36,343 bases of DNA from Clostridia bacterium (GCA_017379935.1 JAFNVC010000008.1:1-36343); one strand, 5' to 3'. Positions 24,117 through 32,510 are shown, counted from the stretch's first letter. A program made the numbers and translations. Notes: a model not told the origin generated them from the letters alone.

Positions 24117-24323
24117 ATGTTCAAGTACGAATACGAATCGGTAAGCTGTGAAATGGACGGCTGGGGAATGTTCAACGGCAATTCATACGGCATTGATGAT
24201 TATAAATCGATTATCGAAAAGCGTGCAAACGACGGTTGGCGTTATGTCGGATATATCCCGACAAGACAGCGCGGAACAGGTCACATTCAGGAGCTTGACC
24301 TGATTTTTGAAAAGGAAGAATAA
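24117..24323 (+). CDS. DUF4177-like small protein
   Basis: 68 residues: FKYEYESVSCEMDG at the N-terminus, then IEKRANDGWRYVGYIPTRQRGTGHIQELDLIFEKEE, the compact beta-alpha-beta pattern of DUF4177. It starts 4 bases after the GH16 stop (GGAGTG site) and ends the operon. Function unknown. Confidence 0.75.
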   Translation: MFKYEYESVSCEMDGWGMFNGNSYGIDDYKSIIEKRANDGWRYVGYIPTRQRGTGHIQELDLIFEKEE

Positions 24324-24328
24324 AATTT

Positions 24329-24360
24329 AAGGGCGTTGTGCTTTTGACACAGCGCCCTTT
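24329..24360. terminator. Hairpin between converging genes
   Basis: A 12-bp stem (AAGGGCGTTGTG with CACAGCGCCCTT) with a 7-base loop. The T run is short on both strands, so strength is uncertain. It separates the DUF4177-like gene from the leftward XRE regulator. Confidence 0.6.
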
Positions 24361-24362
24361 GC

Positions 24363-24863
24363 TTATTCATTTATAATCTCATTATATTTTTCAAGATTGA
24401 TTTTCTTGTCCGCGAGCATCTGCTCAACCCAGAGCTGAAGGCTTTCAATGGTGATCGAAAGCTGCTCGAGCTTTCTCTGGATAGAAACGAAATCCCGGAT
24501 TTCGTCATCGTTTATCTGACCGTTCGAGGTTATTTCGATAAGACGCTCCTGACTGTTTTTCATTGAATTCAGTGAAAAAAGCATTTCGAGAATAATCTGT
24601 GAAAGGTCCTTGACCTCAACCTCGGGAACGTACTTTTTACCGATGGGACATTCGTTTGCGCAGAAGTGATTGCAGAGTGTCGGCTCGCCGTAAATTTTCG
24701 AAAGGAGCATAATCTCTTCGGGAGTGATGCTGAATTTTCCGTTTTCAATACGCTCAAGTCTCTCCGGCTGAAGCGGAAAATCCAGCTCCGCCGCCTTGTC
24801 GCATACCTCGTCACGGGTAAGCCCGTGCCTTTTTCTTGTTTCCTTATAAATTGTGTCCGCCAT
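24363..24863 (-). CDS. XRE-like regulator with Cys cluster and coiled-coil tail
   Basis: 166 residues. An N-terminal HTH (about 1-60: YKETRKRHGLTRDEVCDKAAELDF...RLERIENGKFSITPEEIMLLSKIYG) is followed by a cysteine cluster, Cys64-X3-Cys68-X3-Cys72 in LCNHFCANECPIGKKYVP, and a helical tail (about 85-160) that is likely coiled coil. The three Cys in this spacing could hold a metal or FeS cluster, making a redox or metal sensor, an inference. RBS AGGAG is 9 bases before the ATG. Its own extended -10 promoter is upstream. No target is identified; the aldolase operon stops just upstream of it. Confidence 0.75.
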   Translation of the reverse strand: MADTIYKETRKRHGLTRDEVCDKAAELDFPLQPERLERIENGKFSITPEEIMLLSKIYGEPTLCNHFCANECPIGKKYVPEVEVKDLSQIILEMLFSLNSMKNSQERLIEITSNGQINDDEIRDFVSIQRKLEQLSITIESLQLWVEQMLADKKINLEKYNEIINE

Positions 24864-24894
24864 TTTTATTTTCTCCTCTTTCCGTAGTAGAAAA

Positions 24895-24900
24895 ATTATA
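24895..24900 (-). promoter_or_regulatory. Extended -10 promoter of the Cys-cluster XRE gene
   Basis: TGATATAAT on the minus strand, with TATAAT at 24895-24900 and a TG dinucleotide one base before it, 31 bases from the ATG at 24863. The -35 region is weak, as often with extended -10 promoters. Confidence 0.5.
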
Positions 24901-24937
24901 TCACACTTCTGAGAATAAATAAAGATATAAAAGAAAA

Positions 24938-24973
24938 AAGGGAATGTAAAAACAAAAGCTTTTACATTCCCTT
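24938..24973 (-). terminator. Terminator of the aldolase/aminotransferase operon
   Basis: A 14-bp perfect stem (AAGGGAATGTAAAA with its complement) around an 8-base loop, followed on the minus strand by a run of T. It lies 13 bases after the aldolase stop codon. Confidence 0.85.
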
Positions 24974-24986
24974 GATTTATTGGATT

Positions 24987-26195
24987 TTACTCAGCCTTCT
25001 TGGAGTACTTTGTCTGATAGATAACTCTCATTATCTTTGCATCGATCGGGCTTAATGCCTCACCTGCGCCGAAGAATACTGAGCCGATGTGAGTCTGACA
25101 CTCTCTTGACATAATAAGCTCAACCGCGTCAAGGTCACTTTCCTTTGTGCCTGTGCAAAGAGCACCTGCACCGCGGATAAGAACAGCGTTACTGCCCTTT
25201 ACAGCCTTTGCCGCCGCCTTCGCGGAAGCACGTGAGCCGTCCCACTTGAAGGAATTGATCTTTGTGCCTGCAATCTGTGCAAAGTCGTCAAGACGCGGCA
25301 TAATCGTCGGCTGTGCAACGCTCACTGCAACCATTTCGCTTGCTGTGAGATGCTTGATAAAGCCTGCGTTTGTCTTTGCATAAATTTCAGCGTGAACCAT
25401 TGCTGTTGCGGGAACATCGTCAGCCTCTGCTGATTTTGCGGTCTTGATATCAACTGTAAAGCTCTTGCCGTTCTTGTAACGGATTTCGAACTTTGAGCCG
25501 ATTCTTGCGCTTTCGCCGAAGTCTGCAATCTCCTTGGGCATCTTTCCTGCACCGACAGTCTTGATGTAGCTGTTAAGCATACCCTTATAGGAATATTCTG
25601 AAGTACCTTCATAAAGAAGGTAAGCCTTCTGAATCTTTTCCTCGCAAAGGTTTTCAAGCTCTGAAACAACCTCAAAAGCCTGCTCGAAGCTGTTACCCGT
25701 AACAACAGCACCGTGCTGCTTCATAAGAATAGCCTTGCTGTTCGGATACTGTGCATAAGCTGTCTCGACAGCCTTGCGGAGCTTTGAGGTTGAGGGCATA
25801 CCATAATCTGCAACGGGAACGCAGTCTCCGAAGAGAGCCGCATATTTTTCGGGAACGTCAATGTTCTTGCCCGCCGCACCGACAACGGAAGCCTTTATCT
25901 GATGAGTGTGAATAACGAAATTTTCTTCGGGGCGGAGTCTGTAAGCATCAGCGTGAACACCCTTTTCACTCGACGGCTTGATATCTCCCTCGTATGAGCA
26001 GTCAGCAATATTGACAACAACGATATCGTCGGGAGTGAGCGTTTCATAAGCTCTGCCGCTCGGAGTGATAACGAACTGAGTGTCAGAAATCCTTGCACTT
26101 ACGTTACCCCAAGTACGTGCGATAAGACCTGTCTCGAGAAGCTTTTTGCCTGCTTCAACAACAAGCTCTTTTGCTTCCTGAATATTGTAAGCCAT
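24987..26195 (-). CDS. Class II aldolase/adducin-family protein with duplicated, degenerate second lobe
   Basis: 402 residues, about twice the usual length. Residues 1-200 form an intact fuculose-phosphate-aldolase-like domain: ARTWGNVSARI, SGRAYETLTPDDIVVV, Glu77 in SSEKGVHADAY, Zn ligands His96 and His98 in VIHTHQIKAS, and His161 in MKQHGAVVTG. Residues 230-402 look like a second copy: VHAEIYAKTNAGFIKHL aligns with the VHADAYRLRPEENFVIHTH region and VLIRGAGALCTG with the MKQHGAVVTG region, but the second His and the Glu are lost. So only the first lobe should cleave substrate, presumably a ketose phosphate to DHAP plus an aldehyde. RBS AGGAG, ATG at 26195. Downstream of the aminotransferase by 29 bases in one operon. 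Confidence 0.87.
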   Translation of the reverse strand: MAYNIQEAKELVVEAGKKLLETGLIARTWGNVSARISDTQFVITPSGRAYETLTPDDIVVVNIADCSYEGDIKPSSEKGVHADAYRLRPEENFVIHTHQIKASVVGAAGKNIDVPEKYAALFGDCVPVADYGMPSTSKLRKAVETAYAQYPNSKAILMKQHGAVVTGNSFEQAFEVVSELENLCEEKIQKAYLLYEGTSEYSYKGMLNSYIKTVGAGKMPKEIADFGESARIGSKFEIRYKNGKSFTVDIKTAKSAEADDVPATAMVHAEIYAKTNAGFIKHLTASEMVAVSVAQPTIMPRLDDFAQIAGTKINSFKWDGSRASAKAAAKAVKGSNAVLIRGAGALCTGTKESDLDAVELIMSRECQTHIGSVFFGAGEALSPIDAKIMRVIYQTKYSKKAE

Positions 26196-26224
26196 AACTA
26201 TATCTCCTAAAAGATGAAATATGA

Positions 26225-27703
26225 TTAACCGATACGGCCGCAGTTATCGAATACTCTGTCGAAGCGTGCGATTGCATCGTCGATATCTTCCTCAGTGTAA
26301 GCAGCACTTGTGTAAAGACGGCTGCCTGCAAGAGTAACCATACCCTCTGCCATATATGCAGCACCCATATGCTCCATTTCCTTCTTACGAGCGCTTGTCT
26401 GCTTGAGAACATCGGGAATCTGCCACGGCTTTGACCAGTCGATTGAATAATGCATTGTACCAACTGTATCAAGGTGACAAATTGAGCCCTGGTTGAATGC
26501 TACGAAGGGAAGATTGTGCTTCTCAATGGACTTCTGGAGACCCTTTGTGAGTCTGTCGCCCATTTCGCCTGCCTTCTGGCAAGCATTTGACTCTTCGATT
26601 TCGCAAAGAGTATAGTAACCTGCAACGCATGAAAGCGGAGTAGCAGCCATTGTACCGCCGCACATTGCCTTCTTAACCTTCTTGCCTGAGCCGTCAAGAC
26701 CTGCGCCGAGGTGAGCCATAACATCCTTATGACCGCCGATACCGCCGGCACCGGGATATCCGCCTGCGATGATCTTACCGAAGATTGTGATATCGGGATC
26801 TACGCCGAAGTAGCCCTGTGCGCCTGAAACGCCGATACGGAAGCCTGTAACAACCTCATCGAATACGAGGAGTGCGCCGTACTGACGGCAAAGCTTCTCA
26901 ACGCCCTTAACGAATGCCTTGCTGAGGGGACGTGTGCCGCTCTCGGGGCCAACGGGCTCAAGGAATACAGCAGCTGTACCGCCGATGAGCTGATTTTTCT
27001 TAAGCTTCTTCTCGAGGTCTTCAAGATCGTTCGGGAAGAATTCGTCTGTATGCTTGAATACGAACATCGGAACGCCGGGAGACTGGAGGTTCTTTGTACC
27101 CGGAACTCTCATACCGTAAGCGAGCTGATCCGACCAGCCGTGGTATGCGCCGCCCATCTTGAGGATGTTCTTCTTACCTGTTGCAAGACGAGCAACACGG
27201 ACAGCACACATACAAGCCTCTGTACCTGAACCGAGCATACGGAACATTTCAACTGAAGGAACACACTCTGCAATCTTGTTTGCGAGCTTGTACTCGTACT
27301 CGTGGAAAAGACCTGTTGAAGGACCGCAGTCATTAAGGAGCTCGATAACCTTGTTACGGATCTTCTCGGGATTGGAGCCTACGATTGTCGGGCCGCCTGC
27401 CTGAAGGAAGTCGTAATACTCGTTACCGTCGATGTCATAAAGCTTGTTGCCCTGTGCCTTTGTGAAAACAAGGGGGAACGGATAGTTGAATGCAAGGTTG
27501 TGCTGAACGCCGCCGGGGATACGTCCCTTAGCAACATCAATCATTTCCTTGGATTTAACGCATTTCTTTGCGAAGTACTCTTCCTCGTACTTCTTGAGAG
27601 CCTCGGGCTTAACGCTGTAAATCGGCTTTTTGATGAGCGCGTCGAGCTGTTTTGTAACAGCATCAGCGTCAAGATACTTGGTGATAGCAAAATTTTCAGC
27701 CAT
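26225..27703 (-). CDS. Class III aminotransferase (glutamate-1-semialdehyde aminomutase-like)
   Basis: 492 residues. PLP fold type I of the class III type: N-terminal extension of about 50 residues, GRIPGGVQHNL, YDIDGNEYYDFLQAGGPTIVG, RMLGSGTEACMCAVRVAR, GGAYHGWSDQ, LLVFDEVVTGFR (Asp282) and the Schiff-base Lys310 in IFGKIIAGGYPGAGGIG. The order and motifs resemble HemL, but no heme gene is near and the protein is longer, so a substrate-specific transaminase acting on a sugar-derived aldehyde or ketone is more likely. The start ATG at 27703 has CGGAGGAA 4 bases upstream. First gene of the leftward operon, divergent from the FGGY kinase. Confidence 0.88.
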   Translation of the reverse strand: MAENFAITKYLDADAVTKQLDALIKKPIYSVKPEALKKYEEEYFAKKCVKSKEMIDVAKGRIPGGVQHNLAFNYPFPLVFTKAQGNKLYDIDGNEYYDFLQAGGPTIVGSNPEKIRNKVIELLNDCGPSTGLFHEYEYKLANKIAECVPSVEMFRMLGSGTEACMCAVRVARLATGKKNILKMGGAYHGWSDQLAYGMRVPGTKNLQSPGVPMFVFKHTDEFFPNDLEDLEKKLKKNQLIGGTAAVFLEPVGPESGTRPLSKAFVKGVEKLCRQYGALLVFDEVVTGFRIGVSGAQGYFGVDPDITIFGKIIAGGYPGAGGIGGHKDVMAHLGAGLDGSGKKVKKAMCGGTMAATPLSCVAGYYTLCEIEESNACQKAGEMGDRLTKGLQKSIEKHNLPFVAFNQGSICHLDTVGTMHYSIDWSKPWQIPDVLKQTSARKKEMEHMGAAYMAEGMVTLAGSRLYTSAAYTEEDIDDAIARFDRVFDNCGRIG

Positions 27704-27738
27704 GGTAATTCCTCCGATATATGTATTGTTTTTGTAAA

Positions 27739-27757
27739 TATAGCGATAACGCTTTAT
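27739..27757. promoter_or_regulatory. Candidate operator palindrome in the divergent region
   Basis: AGCG-ATAA-CGCT (27742-27753), flanked by a TATA-like arm on each side, is a short dyad between the aminotransferase start and the leftward -10. It sits in the leader just downstream of that promoter, a common repressor site. No regulator gene is adjacent. Confidence 0.3.
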
Positions 27758-27768
27758 ATCCAATATGC

Positions 27769-27777
27769 AGTATAACA
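27769..27777 (-). promoter_or_regulatory. Extended -10 promoter of the aminotransferase/aldolase operon
   Basis: On the minus strand TGTTATACT, a TGn motif followed by TATACT (27769-27774), about 66 bases before the ATG at 27703. The -35 is AT-rich and weak. Confidence 0.45.
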
Positions 27778-27845
27778 CATATAATAAAAAAATTAAATGT
27801 TTTTTTGTATTTTTTAAAAAATTTTTACAAATTTATACATTTTTA

Positions 27846-27854
27846 TGTTACAAT
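27846..27854 (+). promoter_or_regulatory. Extended -10 promoter of the FGGY kinase operon
   Basis: TGTTACAAT (TGn plus TACAAT, 27849-27854), 29 bases before the ATG at 27884. TTTACA at 27824-27829 is a possible -35 with a long 19-base spacer. The divergent pair of promoters lies within about 80 bases. Confidence 0.45.
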
Positions 27855-27883
27855 GTCATTAACACAAATTGGGGGTATTTAAA

Positions 27884-29479
27884 ATGGCTATCTATGTTAT
27901 CGCTTACGATGTCGGTACAACCGGTATGAAAACCTGTCTTTTCGAGATTGATAAGACAATCAGACCCATCACAAACGCTTACGGCGCATACAACCTTTAT
28001 ATGGTCGGCGACGGCGGTGCAGAGCAGGATCCCAACGAATGGTGGGGCGCGATGTGCTCAACCACAAAGGAGCTTTTCAGCAAAACTGATATCAAGCCTT
28101 CGCAGATCGCAGGTATCTCCTTCTGTTCTCAGGCGCAGGGTCTCGTCCTCGTTGACAAGGACGGCAACCCCGTCCGAAGAGCGATGAGCTATATGGACCA
28201 GCGCGCAAAGGAAGAGCTTAAAAAATATATGGCATACGGCTTGCAGATTGCAGGCGCAAACATTGTTCCGCTTCTCAAGTCCCTTATCGCTACGGGTGCG
28301 GTTGCCTGCAGTGTCAAGGACCCCGTTTACAAATATAAGTGGGTCGAGGCTCACGAGCCTGACGTATACAAGAAAATTCACAAGTGGCTCGACGTTAAGG
28401 ATTTCCTCATCAGCCGTTGCACGGGTGAGTTCGCAATGACAAAGGATTCAGCCTTCGCAACCCTTCTTTATGACACCAGAAAGGGCAAGGAGGGCTGGAG
28501 CAAGAGCGTTACGGGCATTTTTGACGTTAATATGGACCATCTCCCGAAGATTCTCGGCTCAACCGACGTTGTCGGAACAGTTACCGCAAAGGCGGCTGAA
28601 CAGCTCGGACTCGCAGAAGGCACGCCCGTATTCGGAGGAGGAAGCGACTCCTCACTCATCGGTGTCGGCGCAGGCAGCGGCGCTGTCGGCGACACTCATA
28701 TCTATCAGGGTACATCAGGCTGGGTCGGCACGGTTGTTGAAAAGCAGCTCGTCGATACATCGGCTATGATTGCGGCTATCGTCGGCGCAGATCCCGATTC
28801 CTTCGTTTACTTTGCAGAGCTTGAAACCGCAGGCAAGTGTCTTGAATGGGTGCGCGATCACCTCTGCCTTGACGAAATCGGCATCTTCAAGCAGAAGATG
28901 GACGTTGCCGAGGATCCCGAAACAGAGTACACAAGCCTTTACGATTATATGACAAAGGTTATCAGCGAGGTGCCCGCAGGCTCAAACGGTGTTATTTTCA
29001 CTCCGTGGCTTCACGGCAACCGCTGTCCGTTCGAGGACCCGAACGCATCAGGTATGTTCTTCAACATCAGCATTGATACAGGCAAATCCGAGATGCTCCG
29101 TGCAGTTATCGAGGGCGTTTGCTTCCATCTTAACTGGATGCTTGAGGCTCAGAACAAGAAGATAAAAACATCTGACGTTATCCGCTTTGTCGGCGGCGGC
29201 GCACTTTCGGATGTTACAAGCCAGATTCTCGCAGATATCACGGGCAAAACCGTCGAGGTTGTCGGCCGTCCGCAGGATATCGGTGCTGTCGGTGCCGCGG
29301 CAATGGTCGGCATCGGTCTCGGAGTTATCGAAAGCGTCAGCAAGGTAAAGGAATTTGTCCCCGCTGTCAAGACCTTCAAGCCGAACACAGCCAACAGAGC
29401 GGTTTACGACAAGAACTTTGCCGTATTCAAGACTCTTTACAAGAATAATAAAGACAGCTTCAAAGCGTTGAACGGATGA
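27884..29479 (+). CDS. FGGY-family carbohydrate kinase (xylulokinase-like)
   Basis: 531 residues. FGGY kinase fold with the ATP and substrate motifs YVIAYDVGTTGMKTCLFE (N-lobe phosphate loop), AEQDPNEWW, GISFCSQAQGLVLVD, RAMSYMDQRA, PVFGGGSDSSLIGVGAG (Asp of the active site), IYQGTSGWVG, and C-lobe RFVGGGALSDVTSQILADITGKTVEVV...DIGAVGAAAMVG. It phosphorylates a sugar or polyol with ATP. The ATG at 27884 with GGGGG 8 bases upstream is preferred to the TTG at 27869, which falls in the leader. First of four rightward genes and divergent from the aldolase/aminotransferase pair, so they likely act in one route. Confidence 0.92.
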   Translation: MAIYVIAYDVGTTGMKTCLFEIDKTIRPITNAYGAYNLYMVGDGGAEQDPNEWWGAMCSTTKELFSKTDIKPSQIAGISFCSQAQGLVLVDKDGNPVRRAMSYMDQRAKEELKKYMAYGLQIAGANIVPLLKSLIATGAVACSVKDPVYKYKWVEAHEPDVYKKIHKWLDVKDFLISRCTGEFAMTKDSAFATLLYDTRKGKEGWSKSVTGIFDVNMDHLPKILGSTDVVGTVTAKAAEQLGLAEGTPVFGGGSDSSLIGVGAGSGAVGDTHIYQGTSGWVGTVVEKQLVDTSAMIAAIVGADPDSFVYFAELETAGKCLEWVRDHLCLDEIGIFKQKMDVAEDPETEYTSLYDYMTKVISEVPAGSNGVIFTPWLHGNRCPFEDPNASGMFFNISIDTGKSEMLRAVIEGVCFHLNWMLEAQNKKIKTSDVIRFVGGGALSDVTSQILADITGKTVEVVGRPQDIGAVGAAAMVGIGLGVIESVSKVKEFVPAVKTFKPNTANRAVYDKNFAVFKTLYKNNKDSFKALNG

Positions 29480-29483
29480 TTTT

Positions 29484-30212
29484 TTGAAAAAGGCTATCCT
29501 GACAATTACATTAGCTTCCGCAATAATTTTCTGCCTTGTGTCTGCGATTTTACCGCGGCACAAGGCGGACTTGTATAGTGCGCTTTATGAGCAGAACATA
29601 ACGATAGAAAAATCACAGGAAAATGAAATCGAGCTTAAAAAAGGAGACTGTTTTGTACTCGGTGAAATTTACGGTGAGCCGATAGTATGGGAGATTATCG
29701 AGGACGGTGATTCCCCTCTCGCGTGGTCGCTTAATACAATCTGCTTCAGAGCGTATGACGAAAAATCTTCCGATTGGGAAACAAGCGACCTGCGGGAATG
29801 GCTCAACAGCGGAAACGGATTTTTGTCGGAGGAAAATTTCGCTTCAACCGAAATCATATCATCAGATAAAGACTGTGATAAAATATTTTTGCTTTCCAAA
29901 AATCAACTTCAGAAATTTTCCGAAGCTGAAAGAGCAAAGGCTCCGACCGCTTCGGCAGTCAGAAATGACGGCTCGGATAAATTAGTTATCCGTAAAAACT
30001 GCTGGTACTGGACAAGCAGTCCGATAGAAACAAATTCCTCGAGCGTGACGGCTGTCACAAGCTCAGGCGGATTTTACAAAACCCTCCCCACGGATACACT
30101 GATGGGCGTCTGCCCCGCATTTTACCTGCAAAGCAAAACCGTAACCGTCCTCGGCGGTAACGGCACAGCAGAAAAGCCGTATGTTATTGCAACGGGAGGT
30201 GAACCCCGATGA
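29484..30212 (+). CDS. Membrane-anchored DUF6273 protein
   Basis: 242 residues. An N-terminal hydrophobic segment (3-22) anchors or exports it. The remaining domain has the DUF6273 pattern: KKGDCFVLGEIYGEPIVWEIIEDGD, WETSDLREWLNSGNGFLSEENF, DKIFLLSKNQLQKFSEAER, WYWTSSPIE, and GVCPAFYLQ before the final strands. The domain is related to formylglycine-generating/SUMF1-like folds but its role is unknown. TTG start at 29484, 4 bases after the kinase stop. Overlaps the next gene by ATGA. Confidence 0.75.
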   Translation: MKKAILTITLASAIIFCLVSAILPRHKADLYSALYEQNITIEKSQENEIELKKGDCFVLGEIYGEPIVWEIIEDGDSPLAWSLNTICFRAYDEKSSDWETSDLREWLNSGNGFLSEENFASTEIISSDKDCDKIFLLSKNQLQKFSEAERAKAPTASAVRNDGSDKLVIRKNCWYWTSSPIETNSSSVTAVTSSGGFYKTLPTDTLMGVCPAFYLQSKTVTVLGGNGTAEKPYVIATGGEPR

Positions 30213-31561
30213 AGAAAAAAGAAAGTTTTCCGCTGATGATTTTTACAGCAATAACCTTCACCTTTTTCCTTTTTTTCACGCATCTGATAATCAAAACGGA
30301 TGACGGACATTTTCTCGGAATAATGAGCGAAGAGGGCTTCCGTCTGACAGAGTGGCTCCGCGAGAGATACCTCACCGTTTCGGGACGTACGGCAAGCGAA
30401 TTTCTGATGATGAGCTTTCTGAAAATCAATCCGGTTTTCTGGAAAATTTTCGCCTCACTTTCGTTTGTTTTTATCGCGTGGTTTCTGCAGAAAATCTGCA
30501 CGGCTTTTTCGGGAACGCTGACACAGAATCAAAAGAATATTTTTTGTTGCTGTGTGCCGTTTCTTGTTTTTATCGGTGCACTCAATTCGGGTGCATTCTG
30601 GTTTGCGGGCAGCTTTACGTTTCTTTTTCCGTTCACAGCGTTTTTGCTGACAGTTGCACCGCTGACTTTTGACTTTTTTGAAATCAAATACAACAAGTCT
30701 TTGAATGTTGTTACGGTTCCCACCTCACTTCTCGCCTGCTCTCAGGAACAGACAGCCGCACTGACGATTGCATTTTTGTCAGTTTTATTCATAGCTGCAT
30801 CATTTAAAAAGAAATTGAGATTCTACCACGTACCGCCGATGTTTTTCGGCTTTGCAAGCGCAGTATGGCTTTTCACCTCGCCGGGTATGAGAGGCAGAAT
30901 CGTTATGGAGGGCAGTAGCTTTCCGAGATTTGAGGAAATGGGCTTCTTTGAAAAAATCCTATGCGGTTTTTCAAATTACTTCGGCTATTCCTTTTTTATG
31001 TCAATCATAGTCACGGGACTTTTTGCCGTGCTGATTTACTTTACGGTCACACGCCTTTATGAGAGCAAAAAAGCAAAGGTCTTTGCAAAATTCTTTATCT
31101 CGTTTTTTGTTCTTGTTGCGGCGGGAGTTAACGGATTTTATATTGCTTTTAACAAAACAATTCCCGACAAGGGCTTTGAAAGGCTTTTCAAAAACGGTGG
31201 CTATGATTTGGTAAGCATCATCACGCTCATCCTCTGCTTTGCGCTTCTTGCTCTTTTCGCTGTGATGCTGTTGCTTGTTATTAAAAAGGATAAAAAACTC
31301 GGATTTACGGCATCACTTTTATTTGCCGCATCGGTGGCAAGCGCGGTTGTGCTCGGTTTCAGCTCGTCAATCTACGCTTCGGGACAGAGAGTGTTTTTCT
31401 TTACCGACCTGCTTATGCTTTTCGCCTGTGCCGTGCTGATTTCTGCCGTCAAAGAAAATAAAGCAAGAATAATTTACAACACAGCAATTATCCTTGCTTT
31501 GATAATGTTTATTCTTAACTGCTTTAACTTTGCATTACTTGAAATTCCGATAATGGGGTGA
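30209..31561 (+). CDS. Polytopic membrane protein, DUF6056-like
   Basis: 450 residues with ten or more hydrophobic segments. An early extracytoplasmic Asp-Asp (IIKTDDGHF), SGRTASEFLMM and NSGAFWFAGSFTFLFPF resemble the DUF6056 family of GT-C-like membrane proteins, which suggests a glycan- or lipid-linked transfer role. It is coupled by overlap to the DUF6273 gene, and the GDPD gene starts 4 bases after its stop. The family match is by eye. Confidence 0.65.
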   Translation: MKKKESFPLMIFTAITFTFFLFFTHLIIKTDDGHFLGIMSEEGFRLTEWLRERYLTVSGRTASEFLMMSFLKINPVFWKIFASLSFVFIAWFLQKICTAFSGTLTQNQKNIFCCCVPFLVFIGALNSGAFWFAGSFTFLFPFTAFLLTVAPLTFDFFEIKYNKSLNVVTVPTSLLACSQEQTAALTIAFLSVLFIAASFKKKLRFYHVPPMFFGFASAVWLFTSPGMRGRIVMEGSSFPRFEEMGFFEKILCGFSNYFGYSFFMSIIVTGLFAVLIYFTVTRLYESKKAKVFAKFFISFFVLVAAGVNGFYIAFNKTIPDKGFERLFKNGGYDLVSIITLILCFALLALFAVMLLLVIKKDKKLGFTASLLFAASVASAVVLGFSSSIYASGQRVFFFTDLLMLFACAVLISAVKENKARIIYNTAIILALIMFILNCFNFALLEIPIMG

Positions 31562-31565
31562 TTTT

Positions 31566-32468
31566 ATGAACAAGGAACAGATAAAAAGAAAGCTTCGCAT
31601 AATGAAGCGCAAAAAATGGCCGTTCATTCTGATTGCACTTGCAATTGCTGTTGCGGTGGCTCTGCCGCCCGTAATTTCGGCGGTGATGACAGGCGACCGG
31701 CTCGATGCCAAAACGCCCATTCCCCTTACGGACGTTATCATCAAGCAGACCGAGCGAGAAAAAATCACGCTCGTCGCCCACCGCGGATATTCGGCCCAGG
31801 CACCCGAAAACACCTTGCCCGCTATTCAGAAGGCGGCGGAATACGGCTTCGATTATGTCGAGATTGACGTCCGTCAGACTAAGGACGGCGTATGGGTACT
31901 GCTGCACGATGAGGACATCGGCTCAATGTGTGATAAATCCGGCAAGCTTTCGTCCTATACCTATTATGACCTTGTGCCGTGCAACGTCGTCAAGGGTGCA
32001 AACATACAGGATTACCCCGGACTTAAAATCCCGACCTTTGAGCAGGCACTCAAGACCTGCCTCGAATTCAACGTCAAGCCGATGATTGAGATTAAGGATT
32101 ACACTCCCGAGGGACTCGAAAACCTTCTCAAAATTATTGAAAAATACGGCTTTACAAAAACCTGCTCCGTTATTTCCTTCCACCGCAGAGCAGTTGAAAT
32201 TGTGCGCGAATTAAACAGTGAAATTACAATTTACAAGCTCGTTTCAAAGCTAGATACTGACGAGATGGAATACTGCCTCGGCAATCCCGATATGGGCGTC
32301 AGCTTCAATGCAAATCAGAAGGCAAACACTCCCGAAAAAATTGCCGAGCTGAAAAAAGCGGGCATCCCCCTAGCCTGCTGGACGGTCGATACCGCCGAAA
32401 CGATGCAGAAATGGGTGGATGAAGGCATAACAACCTTCGTTACGAACCAGATATATTTCCATAACTAA
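31566..32468 (+). CDS. Glycerophosphodiester phosphodiesterase, membrane-anchored
   Basis: 300 residues. One N-terminal membrane helix (about 19-42) places the catalytic part outside. GDPD motifs: VAHRGYSAQAPENTL (His72, Arg73), VEIDVRQTKDG (Glu99, Asp101), VLLHDEDI (His114), MIEIKDY, and the C-terminal ACWTVDTAETMQKWVDEGITTFVTN. It should hydrolyse glycerophosphodiesters (from lipids or teichoic acid) to glycerol phosphate and an alcohol. Last gene of the kinase operon, followed by a terminator. Confidence 0.93.
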   Translation: MNKEQIKRKLRIMKRKKWPFILIALAIAVAVALPPVISAVMTGDRLDAKTPIPLTDVIIKQTEREKITLVAHRGYSAQAPENTLPAIQKAAEYGFDYVEIDVRQTKDGVWVLLHDEDIGSMCDKSGKLSSYTYYDLVPCNVVKGANIQDYPGLKIPTFEQALKTCLEFNVKPMIEIKDYTPEGLENLLKIIEKYGFTKTCSVISFHRRAVEIVRELNSEITIYKLVSKLDTDEMEYCLGNPDMGVSFNANQKANTPEKIAELKKAGIPLACWTVDTAETMQKWVDEGITTFVTNQIYFHN

Positions 32469-32474
32469 AACAAA

Positions 32475-32506
32475 AAACGCTACTCAGTCCGAGTAGCGTT
32501 TATTTT
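32475..32506 (+). terminator. Intrinsic terminator of the kinase/GDPD operon
   Basis: An 11-bp perfect stem (AAACGCTACTC with GAGTAGCGTTT), 5-base loop and a T run. Also suits the converging DivIVA-like gene on the other strand. Confidence 0.85.
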
Positions 32507-32510
32507 CGTA

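Noticed and set aside
26225-27703. Assignment of the aminotransferase as hemL for heme synthesis
   Set aside because: No other heme gene is near, the protein is about 60 residues longer than HemL, and the linked genes are sugar-metabolism types.
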